Below, one piece after another: positions 15,215 to 24,219 of a stretch of 49,097 bases of DNA. This DNA comes from Mariaggregatimicrobium sp964498785 (GTDB lineage Bacteria > Zhuqueibacterota > Zhuqueibacteria > Thermofontimicrobiales > Thiofontviventaceae). Within the stretch, counting starts at the first letter, position 1. Each line of letters opens with the position of its first letter. The position numbers and the translations under genes are program-made. The stretch is taken from NCBI GenBank assembly GCA_964498785.1, contig CAZCJL010000045.1:1-49097 (forward strand), read 5' to 3'. A model generated the notes under the pieces. That model had not been told where the DNA came from and did no database searches. It saw only the letters and a program-made list of their open reading frames with translations.

Positions 15215-17791
15215 ATGAAAAGTTTTGAAGAAATTTTAACCAATCAAATTATTCCGTTAGTTACCAAACCTGGACGATATCTTGGTAACGAGATGAATGT
15301 TATCAAAAAGGATTGGTCAACAATTGATGTGAGTTTTGCTCTCGTCTTTCCCGATCTTTACGAATTGGGGATGTCTTATATTGGGTTTGAGATACTGTAC
15401 CATATTTTAAACAAGCAAAAAAACATTGCCGCAGAACGGGTATTTGCTCCAGATCATGATTTGGAAGAACTTTTACGAAACCGTGAAATACCTTTATTTT
15501 CTCTGGAGTCAAAAAATCCGTTAAATCATTTCGACATTGTCGGATTTACGTTACAGTATGAACTTCATTATACCAATATTCTTAACATCCTTAATTTAGG
15601 CGGGATACAACTGTATTCCCGGGATCGACAGGAGAATGACCCGTTTGTATTAGCCGGGGGGCCATGTGCATTTAATCCCGAGCCATTAGCCGATTTTTTA
15701 GACGCCGTCGTAATTGGAGACGGCGAAGAGGTGGTGCTTGAAATCGCCAACGTTATAAACCGGGGAAAAAATCAACATAAAAATCGGCACGCTATTTTAA
15801 AAGATCTGGCGCACATAACCGGTGTTTATATCCCGCAATTTTACGAAACCAGTGATAGCGGTTTAAAACCAACGATCGATGGAATACCGAAAAAAATTGA
15901 ATCCAGAATTCTTGATGGTCTGGAATCGAATAATTACCCTGATAATCCGTTGATTCCTCATATTGAAACAACGCATAATCGATATGCTATGGAAATTATG
16001 CGTGGTTGCACCCGAGGATGCCGTTTTTGTAATGCAGGATTTATTTATCGCCCCGTTCGTGAACGGTCGGTAGAAGATTTGTTAAACAAAGCCAGAAAAG
16101 TAATTAATAACACCGGCTATGAAGAAGTATCCCTCGTTTCGTTATCGACTTCAGATTACAGCCAGCTTCAGGATTTATTGACCAGGTTAATCCAGTCGTT
16201 ACAAAATAAAGCAGTGAATGTTTCCTTTCCATCGTTACGAGCTGAAACATTCACAGCGGAATTGGCAAAACTTGCCAAAACGTTTAAAAGATCAGGACTT
16301 ACGCTGGCTCCTGAAGCAGGCACCGAATGCCTTCGAACAGTAATTAACAAAAATAATACGAACGAAGACTTGGTTAGAGCTGTAACCCTGGCCTTTGATG
16401 AAGGCTGGACTGTCGTAAAACTTTACTTCATGATCGGGCATCCTACAGAGACCGATGATGATATTGAGGGTATTGTTTCTCTCATAAATAAACTCGCAAA
16501 CATTGCTGGAAAATACAAAAGCACATCTATCAATGTTTCGATTTCGCCGTTTTCGCCAAAACCACATACTCCTTTCCAGTGGATGGCGCAAGATAGTGTT
16601 TCCGAATTCAACAGAAAAATTAGCTATATCAGGCAGCAAATTCGACATAAGCGAGTTAAACTTAATTGGAGAGAAACGGAAGTATCTTTTTTGGAAGCTG
16701 TCATCGGCAGAGGGGATCGTAACTTAAACCAGATTATAAAAAAAGCATGGGAGTTGGGCGCTAAATTTGACGCCTGGAGTGATCGTTTTAAGTTTGATAA
16801 ATGGGTACAGGCGTTTGAGACATCCGGAATTGATCCGAAAAATTACGTCAGGCAACTTGATCTTGACGACGTTTTACCGTGGGATCATATTAAGAAAGGA
16901 ATTACCAAAAGTTACCTGAAACGTGAATATCAAAAAGCGTTACAAGGCAAAACAACAGAAGATTGCAAAACCTCTGGTTGTAATGCTTGCGGCTTAATTG
17001 AACATCGTGTTTGCAAGGAAATTATCAACAGAAAAAGTTTTGACCAAAAGCCTTCTTTTCAAAGCAACCACTTTGGTCGAGGGAAAAAGCTTGTCAGACA
17101 ATCGGTAGAGCCATCCATTTACAATATTCGGCTCCAATATTCAAAATCCGATGCCATTCGTTTTACATCGCATTTGGATCTTATTCGATTATTTGAACGT
17201 GCTTTTCGGCGAGCAGGCATTCAATTGGTGTATACCCAGGGATTTAATCCTCACCCCAAAATGTCAGCCGGGCCGCCATTAACTTTTGGATTTACCAGCC
17301 TTGCAGAATATTTTGATATTCATTTGTACCGGAATCGGGAAGCGAATATTCCTTTTTTATTGAATCGAAAGCTTCCGGATGGCTTGAAAATTGAAAATGC
17401 TAAAACACTTTTCGGAAAGTCAGACTCACTAAATTCTGTGATTAATCGTGCAGAATATCTCATACAATTAGATAACACTTTTGACCAATCCTATCTTAAT
17501 CAAATGATCGCTGAATATTTAGAACGGACTGAAATTATCATTGAGCGTCAGAAAAAAGGGATGAACCAAAATTTGGATATCAAACCTTATATTGAAAATA
17601 TACAAACGGATGCTCAATCAAATACCCTGCGAATCAATACCAATATAATACAGGGACGGACAGTACGCATCAGCGAGATACTTTCATCTCTGCTTGATTT
17701 CACACAAGAAGAGATTGCACTTACCAGAGTAACGCGTACCGGATTATTTATCCAATTTGGTAACGCTTTTGTAACACCGATGGAAATTTAA
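15215..17791 (+). CDS. Radical SAM protein fused to DUF2344 domain (TIGR03960-TIGR03936 type)
   Basis: The 858-residue protein has an N-terminal B12-binding-like region, then a radical SAM core with Cys265, Cys269 and Cys272 in GCTRGCRFCNAG, then a TIGR03936/DUF2344 domain (about 640-858, starting near YNIRLQYSKSDAIRFTSHLD). A Cys cluster near residue 590 (CKTSGCNACGL) may bind another cluster. Fused and split forms of this pair usually sit next to ribonuclease E/G and L21/L27 genes, as here. The biochemical role is not known; an RNA- or ribosome-linked modification is suggested by context. The gene is followed by rng after 17 bp. No good ribosome site precedes the ATG. Confidence 0.85.
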   Translation: MKSFEEILTNQIIPLVTKPGRYLGNEMNVIKKDWSTIDVSFALVFPDLYELGMSYIGFEILYHILNKQKNIAAERVFAPDHDLEELLRNREIPLFSLESKNPLNHFDIVGFTLQYELHYTNILNILNLGGIQLYSRDRQENDPFVLAGGPCAFNPEPLADFLDAVVIGDGEEVVLEIANVINRGKNQHKNRHAILKDLAHITGVYIPQFYETSDSGLKPTIDGIPKKIESRILDGLESNNYPDNPLIPHIETTHNRYAMEIMRGCTRGCRFCNAGFIYRPVRERSVEDLLNKARKVINNTGYEEVSLVSLSTSDYSQLQDLLTRLIQSLQNKAVNVSFPSLRAETFTAELAKLAKTFKRSGLTLAPEAGTECLRTVINKNNTNEDLVRAVTLAFDEGWTVVKLYFMIGHPTETDDDIEGIVSLINKLANIAGKYKSTSINVSISPFSPKPHTPFQWMAQDSVSEFNRKISYIRQQIRHKRVKLNWRETEVSFLEAVIGRGDRNLNQIIKKAWELGAKFDAWSDRFKFDKWVQAFETSGIDPKNYVRQLDLDDVLPWDHIKKGITKSYLKREYQKALQGKTTEDCKTSGCNACGLIEHRVCKEIINRKSFDQKPSFQSNHFGRGKKLVRQSVEPSIYNIRLQYSKSDAIRFTSHLDLIRLFERAFRRAGIQLVYTQGFNPHPKMSAGPPLTFGFTSLAEYFDIHLYRNREANIPFLLNRKLPDGLKIENAKTLFGKSDSLNSVINRAEYLIQLDNTFDQSYLNQMIAEYLERTEIIIERQKKGMNQNLDIKPYIENIQTDAQSNTLRINTNIIQGRTVRISEILSSLLDFTQEEIALTRVTRTGLFIQFGNAFVTPMEI

Positions 17792-17808
17792 AATGAAGAT
17801 AGGAAATT

Positions 17809-19329
17809 ATGGAAAAAGAAATAATTATCAATTCGGGAATCAGCGAAACCCGAATTGCGATACGCGAAAACAAAAAATTAGTAGAACTGTTCGTTGAAAG
17901 GCCTGAAAATGAAAGAGCTGTTGGTGATATTTATTTAGGGAAAGTTGTAAATGTAGTTAAAGGAATGCGTGCTGCCTTTGTTGATATCGGTCAAAAGCAG
18001 GATGCTTTTTTGCATTTTTCCGATGTGGGGGATTCATTTTCAACAATTAGCGCCCTTATTGATTCAACGAATGGTTTTCATGAAGATGAGAGACATATTC
18101 CTGTTGAACAAATTAAAGAAGGACAGGAAGTCCTTGTTCAGATTATCAAAGAACCGATCAGCACCAAAGGTTCTCGCATTACAACCCAGCTTTCTATTCC
18201 GGGTCGATTTTGTGTGTTAGTGCCGGAATCCAATCTGGTGGGAGTTTCACGTAAAATTGAAAGTACCCGGGAGAGAAGACGGTTAAAAAAAATTGCCCGA
18301 TCAGTGAAACCCAATGGATTCGGACTAATTATCAGAACCGTTGCCGAAGGAAAAAACAGAGAAATTTTAGAACATGATATCAATTCTCTGACAAAAATTT
18401 GGGCTCGAATCCATCAAAAAGTTCGTAAACGGCGCGCTCCCGCACTGATTCATAAAGATATGGGGATGACATCAAGCGTTATTCGAGACCTGTTTACCCG
18501 CGATGTAACCCGATTAGTTGTAGATAACCGAAAATTGTTTCGGGAAATTTCAGCGTATCTCAAAGAAGTCGCGCCAACTTTATTAAACAACATCGATTAT
18601 TTCAATGGCAACTCTCCGATTTTTGATGCATTTAAAATTGAGACTGAAATTGAAAAAAGCCTTGCTCGAAAAGTTTGGCTAAAAAGCGGCGGATACCTGA
18701 TTTTTGATCACACCGAAGCCCTGGTTGCAATCGATGTAAACAGTGGTAAATTTGTTGGCAGACGTAATCACGAAGAAAATTCTCTTAAAATCAATCTGGA
18801 AGCAGCCAAAGAAATTGCGCGCCAACTAAGACTTCGCGATATTGGCGGCATTATTGTTATGGATTTTATCGATATGCAAGATGATAAAAATCGGAAACGG
18901 CTATATAACGATTTTAAAAAAGAACTCAAAAAAGACCGTGCACAGGCAAATATAACACCGCTAAGTGAATTCGGATTAATTGAAATGACCCGCGAACGGG
19001 TGCGCCCCAGCCTGTTGTTTGCATTTAGCGAAACTTGCCCCACATGTCATGGTACTGGACGCATAACCTCCAAGGGAACGGTATTAACTCATATAGAACG
19101 CTGGATGCGTCGGTTCAGGTCCGGATCACGGGAACGCAGCCTTAAATTAAGAACACATCCCGAAATTCAGAAATATCTGACAACCGGAATTAAAAGCAGG
19201 ATCAGACGGGTTATGTGGAAATTTTGGGTTAGAATTGAAGTTCTCTCAGACGAAAGTTTTGAAATTGATGAATTTAAAGTTATTTCAAAAAAAACAGGAG
19301 AAGATATAACTCAGCAATTTAAATCTTGA
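17809..19329 (+). CDS. rng: Ribonuclease E/G family endoribonuclease
   Basis: The 506-residue protein has an S1 RNA-binding domain (about 37-125) and a catalytic DNase I-like domain with Asp309 (AIDVNSG) and Asp352 (VMDFIDMQD), the Mg2+ ligands. The zinc-link CPTC is at 410-413. It lacks the long C-terminal scaffold of RNase E, so it is of the RNase G type, acting in rRNA maturation and mRNA turnover. It is cotranscribed with the radical SAM gene upstream. Its 3' end overlaps the -35 box of the rplU promoter. Confidence 0.9.
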   Translation: MEKEIIINSGISETRIAIRENKKLVELFVERPENERAVGDIYLGKVVNVVKGMRAAFVDIGQKQDAFLHFSDVGDSFSTISALIDSTNGFHEDERHIPVEQIKEGQEVLVQIIKEPISTKGSRITTQLSIPGRFCVLVPESNLVGVSRKIESTRERRRLKKIARSVKPNGFGLIIRTVAEGKNREILEHDINSLTKIWARIHQKVRKRRAPALIHKDMGMTSSVIRDLFTRDVTRLVVDNRKLFREISAYLKEVAPTLLNNIDYFNGNSPIFDAFKIETEIEKSLARKVWLKSGGYLIFDHTEALVAIDVNSGKFVGRRNHEENSLKINLEAAKEIARQLRLRDIGGIIVMDFIDMQDDKNRKRLYNDFKKELKKDRAQANITPLSEFGLIEMTRERVRPSLLFAFSETCPTCHGTGRITSKGTVLTHIERWMRRFRSGSRERSLKLRTHPEIQKYLTTGIKSRIRRVMWKFWVRIEVLSDESFEIDEFKVISKKTGEDITQQFKS

Positions 19330-19354
19330 CAAAAATTGTAAAAATGCTTATATT
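19326..19354 (+). promoter_or_regulatory. Promoter of rplU-rpmA
   Basis: A consensus TTGACA (19326-19331) is followed after 17 bp by TATATT (19349-19354). The -35 box overlaps the stop codon of rng. It gives the ribosomal protein genes their own strong start about 45 nt before the ATG. Confidence 0.7.
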
Positions 19355-19404
19355 CTTATTCTTAATTAATTTTGATGGAAATCATAAATAGCGAGGGAAT
19401 ATAA

Positions 19405-19722
19405 ATGTATGCGGTAGTTGAAATCTCAGGTAAACAATTCATGGTTGAAAAAGGGGATCATATTTTGGCGGATAAGATTGACGGCGAAGTTGGTCAGGAA
19501 TTACAATTTGATAAAGTAATTTTAACTTCTGATAGTGATAATGTAAGCATCGGACAACCGATTATAGATGGCGCCTCAATAAAAGCAACAATCATGGATT
19601 ATGAACGTGGTAAAAAAATTATTGTATTTAAAAAGAAACGACGCAAAGGATACAAAGTTAAACGCGGGCACCGACAGGATTATACACAACTTCGTATCGA
19701 TGATATTGTAGTAGGAGGATAA
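19405..19722 (+). CDS. rplU: 50S ribosomal protein L21
   Basis: The 105-residue protein, of normal length, begins YAVVEISGKQFMVEKGD and ends with the basic KKRRKGYKVKRGHRQ rRNA-binding segment of L21. It is preceded by a GAGGGAAT ribosome site. It is followed by rpmA after 4 bp, the near-universal order. Confidence 0.97.
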   Translation: MYAVVEISGKQFMVEKGDHILADKIDGEVGQELQFDKVILTSDSDNVSIGQPIIDGASIKATIMDYERGKKIIVFKKKRRKGYKVKRGHRQDYTQLRIDDIVVGG

Positions 19723-19726
19723 AAAA

Positions 19727-19975
19727 ATGGCTCATAAAAAAGGTGTTGGAAGTTCCAAAAATGGACGAGATAGTCAGCCTAAAATGTTAGGCGTTAAAAG
19801 ATACAGCGGCCAAAAAGTATCTGCAGGCACAATATTAGTTCGCCAGCGCGGAACGCGTATTCATCCTGGTATGAATGTTGGAATTGGCGGCGATGATACG
19901 CTATTTGCAAAAGCGGATGGCATGGTAGAATTCATTACCAAAGGACGAAATAAAAAATTCGTGAATATTGTTTAA
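19727..19975 (+). CDS. rpmA: 50S ribosomal protein L27
   Basis: The 82-residue protein begins MAHKKGVGSSKNGRDS and has the GVKRYSGQ and RQRGTRIHPG motifs of L27, the protein that reaches into the peptidyl-transferase centre. No N-terminal cleavage extension of the Firmicutes kind is present. The gene is in the rplU operon with its own GTAGGAGG ribosome site. Confidence 0.97.
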   Translation: MAHKKGVGSSKNGRDSQPKMLGVKRYSGQKVSAGTILVRQRGTRIHPGMNVGIGGDDTLFAKADGMVEFITKGRNKKFVNIV

Positions 19976-20114
19976 TCTGAACCTGATTCGCTTAATCGAG
20001 ATTCTTTCTGATTTTTTGTACGATAGTTGAATATGCCCATCTAGTACTTGAGCCGGATTAGTACTCTTAAATTAATTCAATAAATTTACTCATATCTAAT
20101 TTATGGAGTGTAAT

Positions 20115-21050
20115 ATGGCAAGGAAAAAGATAGCATTAATTGGCGGAGGGCAGATCGGTGGTATTTTAGCAATGTTAGTCGCTCAAAAAGAACTTGGCGA
20201 CGCTGTCATTCTGGAAATACCAGAAAAAGAAGGTATGGCGAAAGGAAAAACACTTGATTTAATGGAATCATCGCCACTGCTTAAAGTCGATAGTAATTTA
20301 TCCGGAACCAGTGATTACAACGACATCAAGGGAGCTGACGTCGTTATAATTACAGCAGGCTTACCCCGAAAACCAGGCATGACTCGTGAAGACCTGCTCG
20401 AAGTGAATTTGAAAATAATGAGCAATGTAGCAACCAATGTGAAAAAACAATGCCCTGATGCATTTTGTATCATTGTGACAAACCCGTTGGACGCCATGGT
20501 CTATGCGTTCAAAAAAATTACCGGTTTCCCCAAAAACAGGGTATTGGGAATGGCTGGTGTGCTTGATACAGGTCGTTTTAATTCCTTTGTTGCAATGGAA
20601 TTAGGCGTATCAGTTGTTGATGTTACCGCTACAGTTCTCGGTGGTCATGGTCCTACCATGGTGCCTCTCCCAAGAACATGCACCGTTGGCGGGATTCCCC
20701 TCATCGAACTCCTTTCACAGGATAAAATTGATGCTATCGTCGAACGGACGCGTCAGGCAGGAACTGAAATTGTAAAACTCCTTGGCAATGGCAGCGCTTT
20801 TTTCAGTCCTGCGGTTAGCGCCATTGAAATGGCAGAAGCATTTCTCAAGGATAAAAAAAGAATTCTGCCTGCAGCAGCTCTGCTTGAAGGTGAATACGGT
20901 ATTAATGGCTATTATATCGGCGTACCGGTTCTCATTGGCGCAAATGGTATGGAAAAAGTATTGGAAATTAAATTAAGTGACGATGAAAAAGCCGCACTGA
21001 TGAATTCATTAGAAGCCGTTAAAAAAGCTGTCGCAGAAACAAAATTGTAA
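20115..21050 (+). CDS. mdh: Malate dehydrogenase (NAD-dependent, LDH-like type)
   Basis: The protein is 311 residues from ATG 20115, chosen because GGAG at 20104-20107 lies just upstream; the ATG at 20103 would overlap that site. The NAD-binding GGGQIGG motif follows the start. The substrate Arg loop RKPGMTR, VTNPLDAMVY and the catalytic His in GGHGPTMVPL are all present. The first Arg of the loop (RK) marks malate rather than lactate specificity. It interconverts malate and oxaloacetate. It is a single-gene unit closed by a strong terminator. Confidence 0.93.
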   Translation: MARKKIALIGGGQIGGILAMLVAQKELGDAVILEIPEKEGMAKGKTLDLMESSPLLKVDSNLSGTSDYNDIKGADVVIITAGLPRKPGMTREDLLEVNLKIMSNVATNVKKQCPDAFCIIVTNPLDAMVYAFKKITGFPKNRVLGMAGVLDTGRFNSFVAMELGVSVVDVTATVLGGHGPTMVPLPRTCTVGGIPLIELLSQDKIDAIVERTRQAGTEIVKLLGNGSAFFSPAVSAIEMAEAFLKDKKRILPAAALLEGEYGINGYYIGVPVLIGANGMEKVLEIKLSDDEKAALMNSLEAVKKAVAETKL

Positions 21051-21072
21051 AAAATGTGACACATATATTCGA

Positions 21073-21105
21073 AAAACCACTTGTTCTTTCAAGTGGTTTT
21101 TTTTT
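21073..21105 (+). terminator. Rho-independent terminator of mdh
   Basis: An 11-bp stem (AAAACCACTTG paired with CAAGTGGTTTT) with a TTCTTT loop is followed by a run of nine T, ending at 21105. Confidence 0.9.
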
Positions 21106-21209
21106 ATCTGGTTTTAAAGAACGAACAGCCTATTTTTGTAATTGCAACTCTTTCTAACTATTCTGAATTCTTAACAACAAAATGCACCCAAAATGCTAAA
21201 AAAAGTTCT

Positions 21210-21237
21210 TTGAAATATGCTTATAAATTTTTATATT
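21210..21237 (+). promoter_or_regulatory. Candidate promoter of the M24 peptidase operon
   Basis: TTGAAA (21210-21215) and TATATT (21232-21237) have a 16-bp spacing in the gap between the mdh terminator and the M24 gene. The region is very AT-rich, so chance matches are likely. Confidence 0.35.
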
Positions 21238-21310
21238 TTAAATTGTTCAATTTAATAGCATTCAATTAAAATCGTTAAAAAATAAAACCAGTATCATCAA
21301 GGAGAAAGTT

Positions 21311-22489
21311 GTGGTAAAAGAGAAAATATCACAAGCAATTGAAATTCTGAAAGAAAAAAATATAGATTTATGGTTAATATTCGTTCGCGAAAGTCATTCA
21401 CTACCGGATCCGAGTCTTGAGCTTATACTTGGTGCGCATTGCACGTGGCAATCAGCTTTTTTTATATCTGCCTCTGGCGAGACGATAGCAATTGTCGGTA
21501 ATTTAGACGCTGAATCGATAAAAGCAACCGGAGCATTTCAGCGTGTCATAGCTTACAAATCGTCGATCAGGGAAGATTTCGTAAACACTCTTCAAAAATT
21601 ATCCCCAAATAAAATCGCAGTCAATTATTCAAAAAATGATTACATGGCAGACGGCTTAACCCATGGCATGTATTTGCTTTTATCAAACTATTTAAAAGAT
21701 ACCCCCTTTAAAAACAGATTCATCACTTCCGAAGAAATTATTTCAGCCGTACGCGGTCGAAAATCGACAACTGAACTTAATTACCTCCAAAAAGCATGTG
21801 ATCTGACTCTCACGATTTTTGATAAAGTTACTGAATTTCTGAGACCCGGCTTAACCGAAAAGGAAATAGCCGCGTTTATACTAAATGAAGTTAAAATCGC
21901 CGGCGTTGAGATTTCCTGGGATCCGGCAACCTGTCCTTCAGTATTTACCGGGCCAGATACCGCAGGCGCTCATTTCGGTCCCACCGATCGCAAAACCGAG
22001 CGCGGCCATATAATGAACATTGATTTCGGAGTAAAAGTCAACGGATATTGTTCTGATTTACAGCGTACCTGGTATTTTTTAAAAGAAGATGAAAAAGCCG
22101 CGCCAGCAGAAGTTCAAAACGCATTTGAAACTGTACGGGACAGTATTCAGGAAGCAGCCAAAGCCTTAAAACCAGGAATAGAGGGGTGGAAGGTAGATAA
22201 AGTCGCAAGAGATTTTATTGTCAGCCGTGGATTTGAAGAATATCCTCATGGTCTCGGACATCAGGTTGGCCGCGCAGCACATGACGGCGCCGGAATACTC
22301 TGTCCAATATGGGAAAGATACGGAGATCTTCCATTTTTAAAAGTCGAAAAAGGTCAGGTTTATACGATTGAACCCCGTGTCACTTGTGAAGGATACGGTA
22401 TCGCAACGATTGAAGAGGAAGTTGTAGTAACCAATGACGGGTGTGAATTTATTTCCGCATTACAAAAAAACATCATTTTAATAAAATAA
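21311..22489 (+). CDS. M24 family metallopeptidase (Xaa-Pro aminopeptidase-like)
   Basis: The 392-residue protein has a GTG start behind an AAGGAG site. It has a creatinase-type N-terminal domain (about 1-150) and a pita-bread catalytic domain. The five metal ligands of the family are present: Asp238, Asp249, His317, Glu354 and Glu368. It removes N-terminal residues, typically before proline, from peptides. There is no signal peptide, so it is cytoplasmic. It heads a run of five closely spaced plus-strand genes (21311-27191) with further peptide- and amino-acid-degrading enzymes. Confidence 0.85.
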   Translation: MVKEKISQAIEILKEKNIDLWLIFVRESHSLPDPSLELILGAHCTWQSAFFISASGETIAIVGNLDAESIKATGAFQRVIAYKSSIREDFVNTLQKLSPNKIAVNYSKNDYMADGLTHGMYLLLSNYLKDTPFKNRFITSEEIISAVRGRKSTTELNYLQKACDLTLTIFDKVTEFLRPGLTEKEIAAFILNEVKIAGVEISWDPATCPSVFTGPDTAGAHFGPTDRKTERGHIMNIDFGVKVNGYCSDLQRTWYFLKEDEKAAPAEVQNAFETVRDSIQEAAKALKPGIEGWKVDKVARDFIVSRGFEEYPHGLGHQVGRAAHDGAGILCPIWERYGDLPFLKVEKGQVYTIEPRVTCEGYGIATIEEEVVVTNDGCEFISALQKNIILIK

Positions 22490-22542
22490 ATTGGCTAATT
22501 TTTTCTCATATAAATTGTAGCGAAAGAAAAAAGGAAATCAAT

Positions 22543-24219
22543 ATGCTTAAATTAGTCGAATGTGTTCCAAATTTTAGTGAAGGTCGAGATAAAAATATTA
22601 TAAATGCGATCACAAATGAAATATCTTCCACAGACGATGTTAAATTACTTGATGTTGACCCGGGTGCTGATACGAACCGAACAGTGGTAACATTTATCGG
22701 AAGCCCGAATTCTGTAAAAGAGGCTGCCTTTAAAGCAATAAAAAAAGCCGCACTGCTTATTGATATGAGAAAACACCATGGCGCACATGCGCGAATGGGA
22801 GCGACGGACGTCTGTCCATTTGTTCCGGTGAGTGGCGTTACCACAGAAGAATGTATTGAACTGGCGAAAGAACTGGGAAAACAAGTCGCCGAAAAACTAA
22901 ATATACCAATTTATTTATATGAAGAAGCTGCGACACGGCCAGAACGTGTAAATCTTGCAGATATACGAGCAGGTGAATATGAAGGACTGCCGGATAAATT
23001 AAGTGATCCAAATTGGAAACCGGATTTTGGCACGCCTGAGTTTAACGAAAAATCCGGGGCAACCGTTATTGGCGTCCGGGAGTTTTTAATTGCCTATAAT
23101 GTAAATCTAAACACAAAAGATCGAAAACTGGCCAATGATATCGCCCTGTCTGTTCGTGAACGCGGTCGTTTAAAACGAAATGCGCAGGGAACCATTGTTC
23201 GAGACGAAAACGGAACAGCATTGCGAGTTCCTGGTTTATTAGAAGCCTGCAAAGCAGTTGGTTGGTATATTGCCGAATACGGCCAGACGCAAATTTCAAT
23301 GAATCTGGTCAATTATAAAACAACCCCGCCGCATATTGCATTTGACACAATTTGTAACGAAGCTGAAAAACGAGGCGTGCGAGTCACTGGTAGCGAGCTT
23401 GTCGGTTTGATCCCGTTGAAGGCAATTTTGGATGCTGGTATTTATTATTTAAAAAAACAGGGAAAATCTACCGGAGTTCCGGAAGAGGAACTCATTGATA
23501 TAGCAATAAAATCATTGGGGCTTTCCGATATTTCAGAATTTGACCCGAAACAGAAAATAATTGAATATCAAGTTCGCGATATTAAAGGTCCGCTGGTAAA
23601 ACTTGATTTGCGAGATTTTGCGAATGAATTGTCCGCAGACTCACCTGCGCCTGGCGGCGGAACTGTTTCAGCACTGGCAGGAGCCCTGGGTTCAGGGCTT
23701 GCATCGATGGTTTCTAATTTGACGATCGGTAAAAAAGATTATGCCAATGTCCGCACAGAAATGGAAAACCTGGCTGTAACAGCCCAAAAGCTTAAAGACG
23801 ATTTACTACAAGCTGTCGATCAGGACACAGAAGCTTTTAACAATATTATGGCCGCCTTTGCGATGAAGAAAAAAACCGATGTACAAAAACTCGCGCGCAA
23901 TAACGCAATTCAGGAAGCAACAAAACAAGCCTGCCATGTTCCGCTAAATGTAATGAAAAAATCACTGGACGTGTTAAAAATCGCTGCCATTTTACCGGAA
24001 AAAGGAAATGTGAACGCAGTGAGTGATGCCGGGGTTTGTGCATTAATGGCAATGGCCGGTATAGAAGGGGCTGGTCTGAACGTAAAAATAAATCTTCGTT
24101 CCATTGAAGACATCAATTTTGTCACGAACATTAAATCAGAGGTGGATTCTATCATTTCGGAAGCGAAACAACTCCACGCAAGAATTCTAAATATGGTAGT
24201 CCAAAAAATCGATGGTTAA
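22543..24219 (+). CDS. ftcD: Bifunctional glutamate formimidoyltransferase / formimidoyl-THF cyclodeaminase
   Basis: The 558-residue protein has an N-terminal formiminotransferase (about 1-300: VECVPNFSEGRD, HHGAHARMGATDVCPFVPV) and a C-terminal cyclodeaminase (about 345-558: SADSPAPGGGTVSALAGALG, GNVNAVSDAGV). It moves the formimino group from N-formimidoyl-glutamate to tetrahydrofolate and releases ammonia to give methenyl-THF, the end of one histidine degradation route. No hutHUI genes are in the window. The fusion resembles the mammalian enzyme and some bacterial ones. Its stop overlaps the start of the next gene by 8 bp. Confidence 0.9.
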   Translation: MLKLVECVPNFSEGRDKNIINAITNEISSTDDVKLLDVDPGADTNRTVVTFIGSPNSVKEAAFKAIKKAALLIDMRKHHGAHARMGATDVCPFVPVSGVTTEECIELAKELGKQVAEKLNIPIYLYEEAATRPERVNLADIRAGEYEGLPDKLSDPNWKPDFGTPEFNEKSGATVIGVREFLIAYNVNLNTKDRKLANDIALSVRERGRLKRNAQGTIVRDENGTALRVPGLLEACKAVGWYIAEYGQTQISMNLVNYKTTPPHIAFDTICNEAEKRGVRVTGSELVGLIPLKAILDAGIYYLKKQGKSTGVPEEELIDIAIKSLGLSDISEFDPKQKIIEYQVRDIKGPLVKLDLRDFANELSADSPAPGGGTVSALAGALGSGLASMVSNLTIGKKDYANVRTEMENLAVTAQKLKDDLLQAVDQDTEAFNNIMAAFAMKKKTDVQKLARNNAIQEATKQACHVPLNVMKKSLDVLKIAAILPEKGNVNAVSDAGVCALMAMAGIEGAGLNVKINLRSIEDINFVTNIKSEVDSIISEAKQLHARILNMVVQKIDG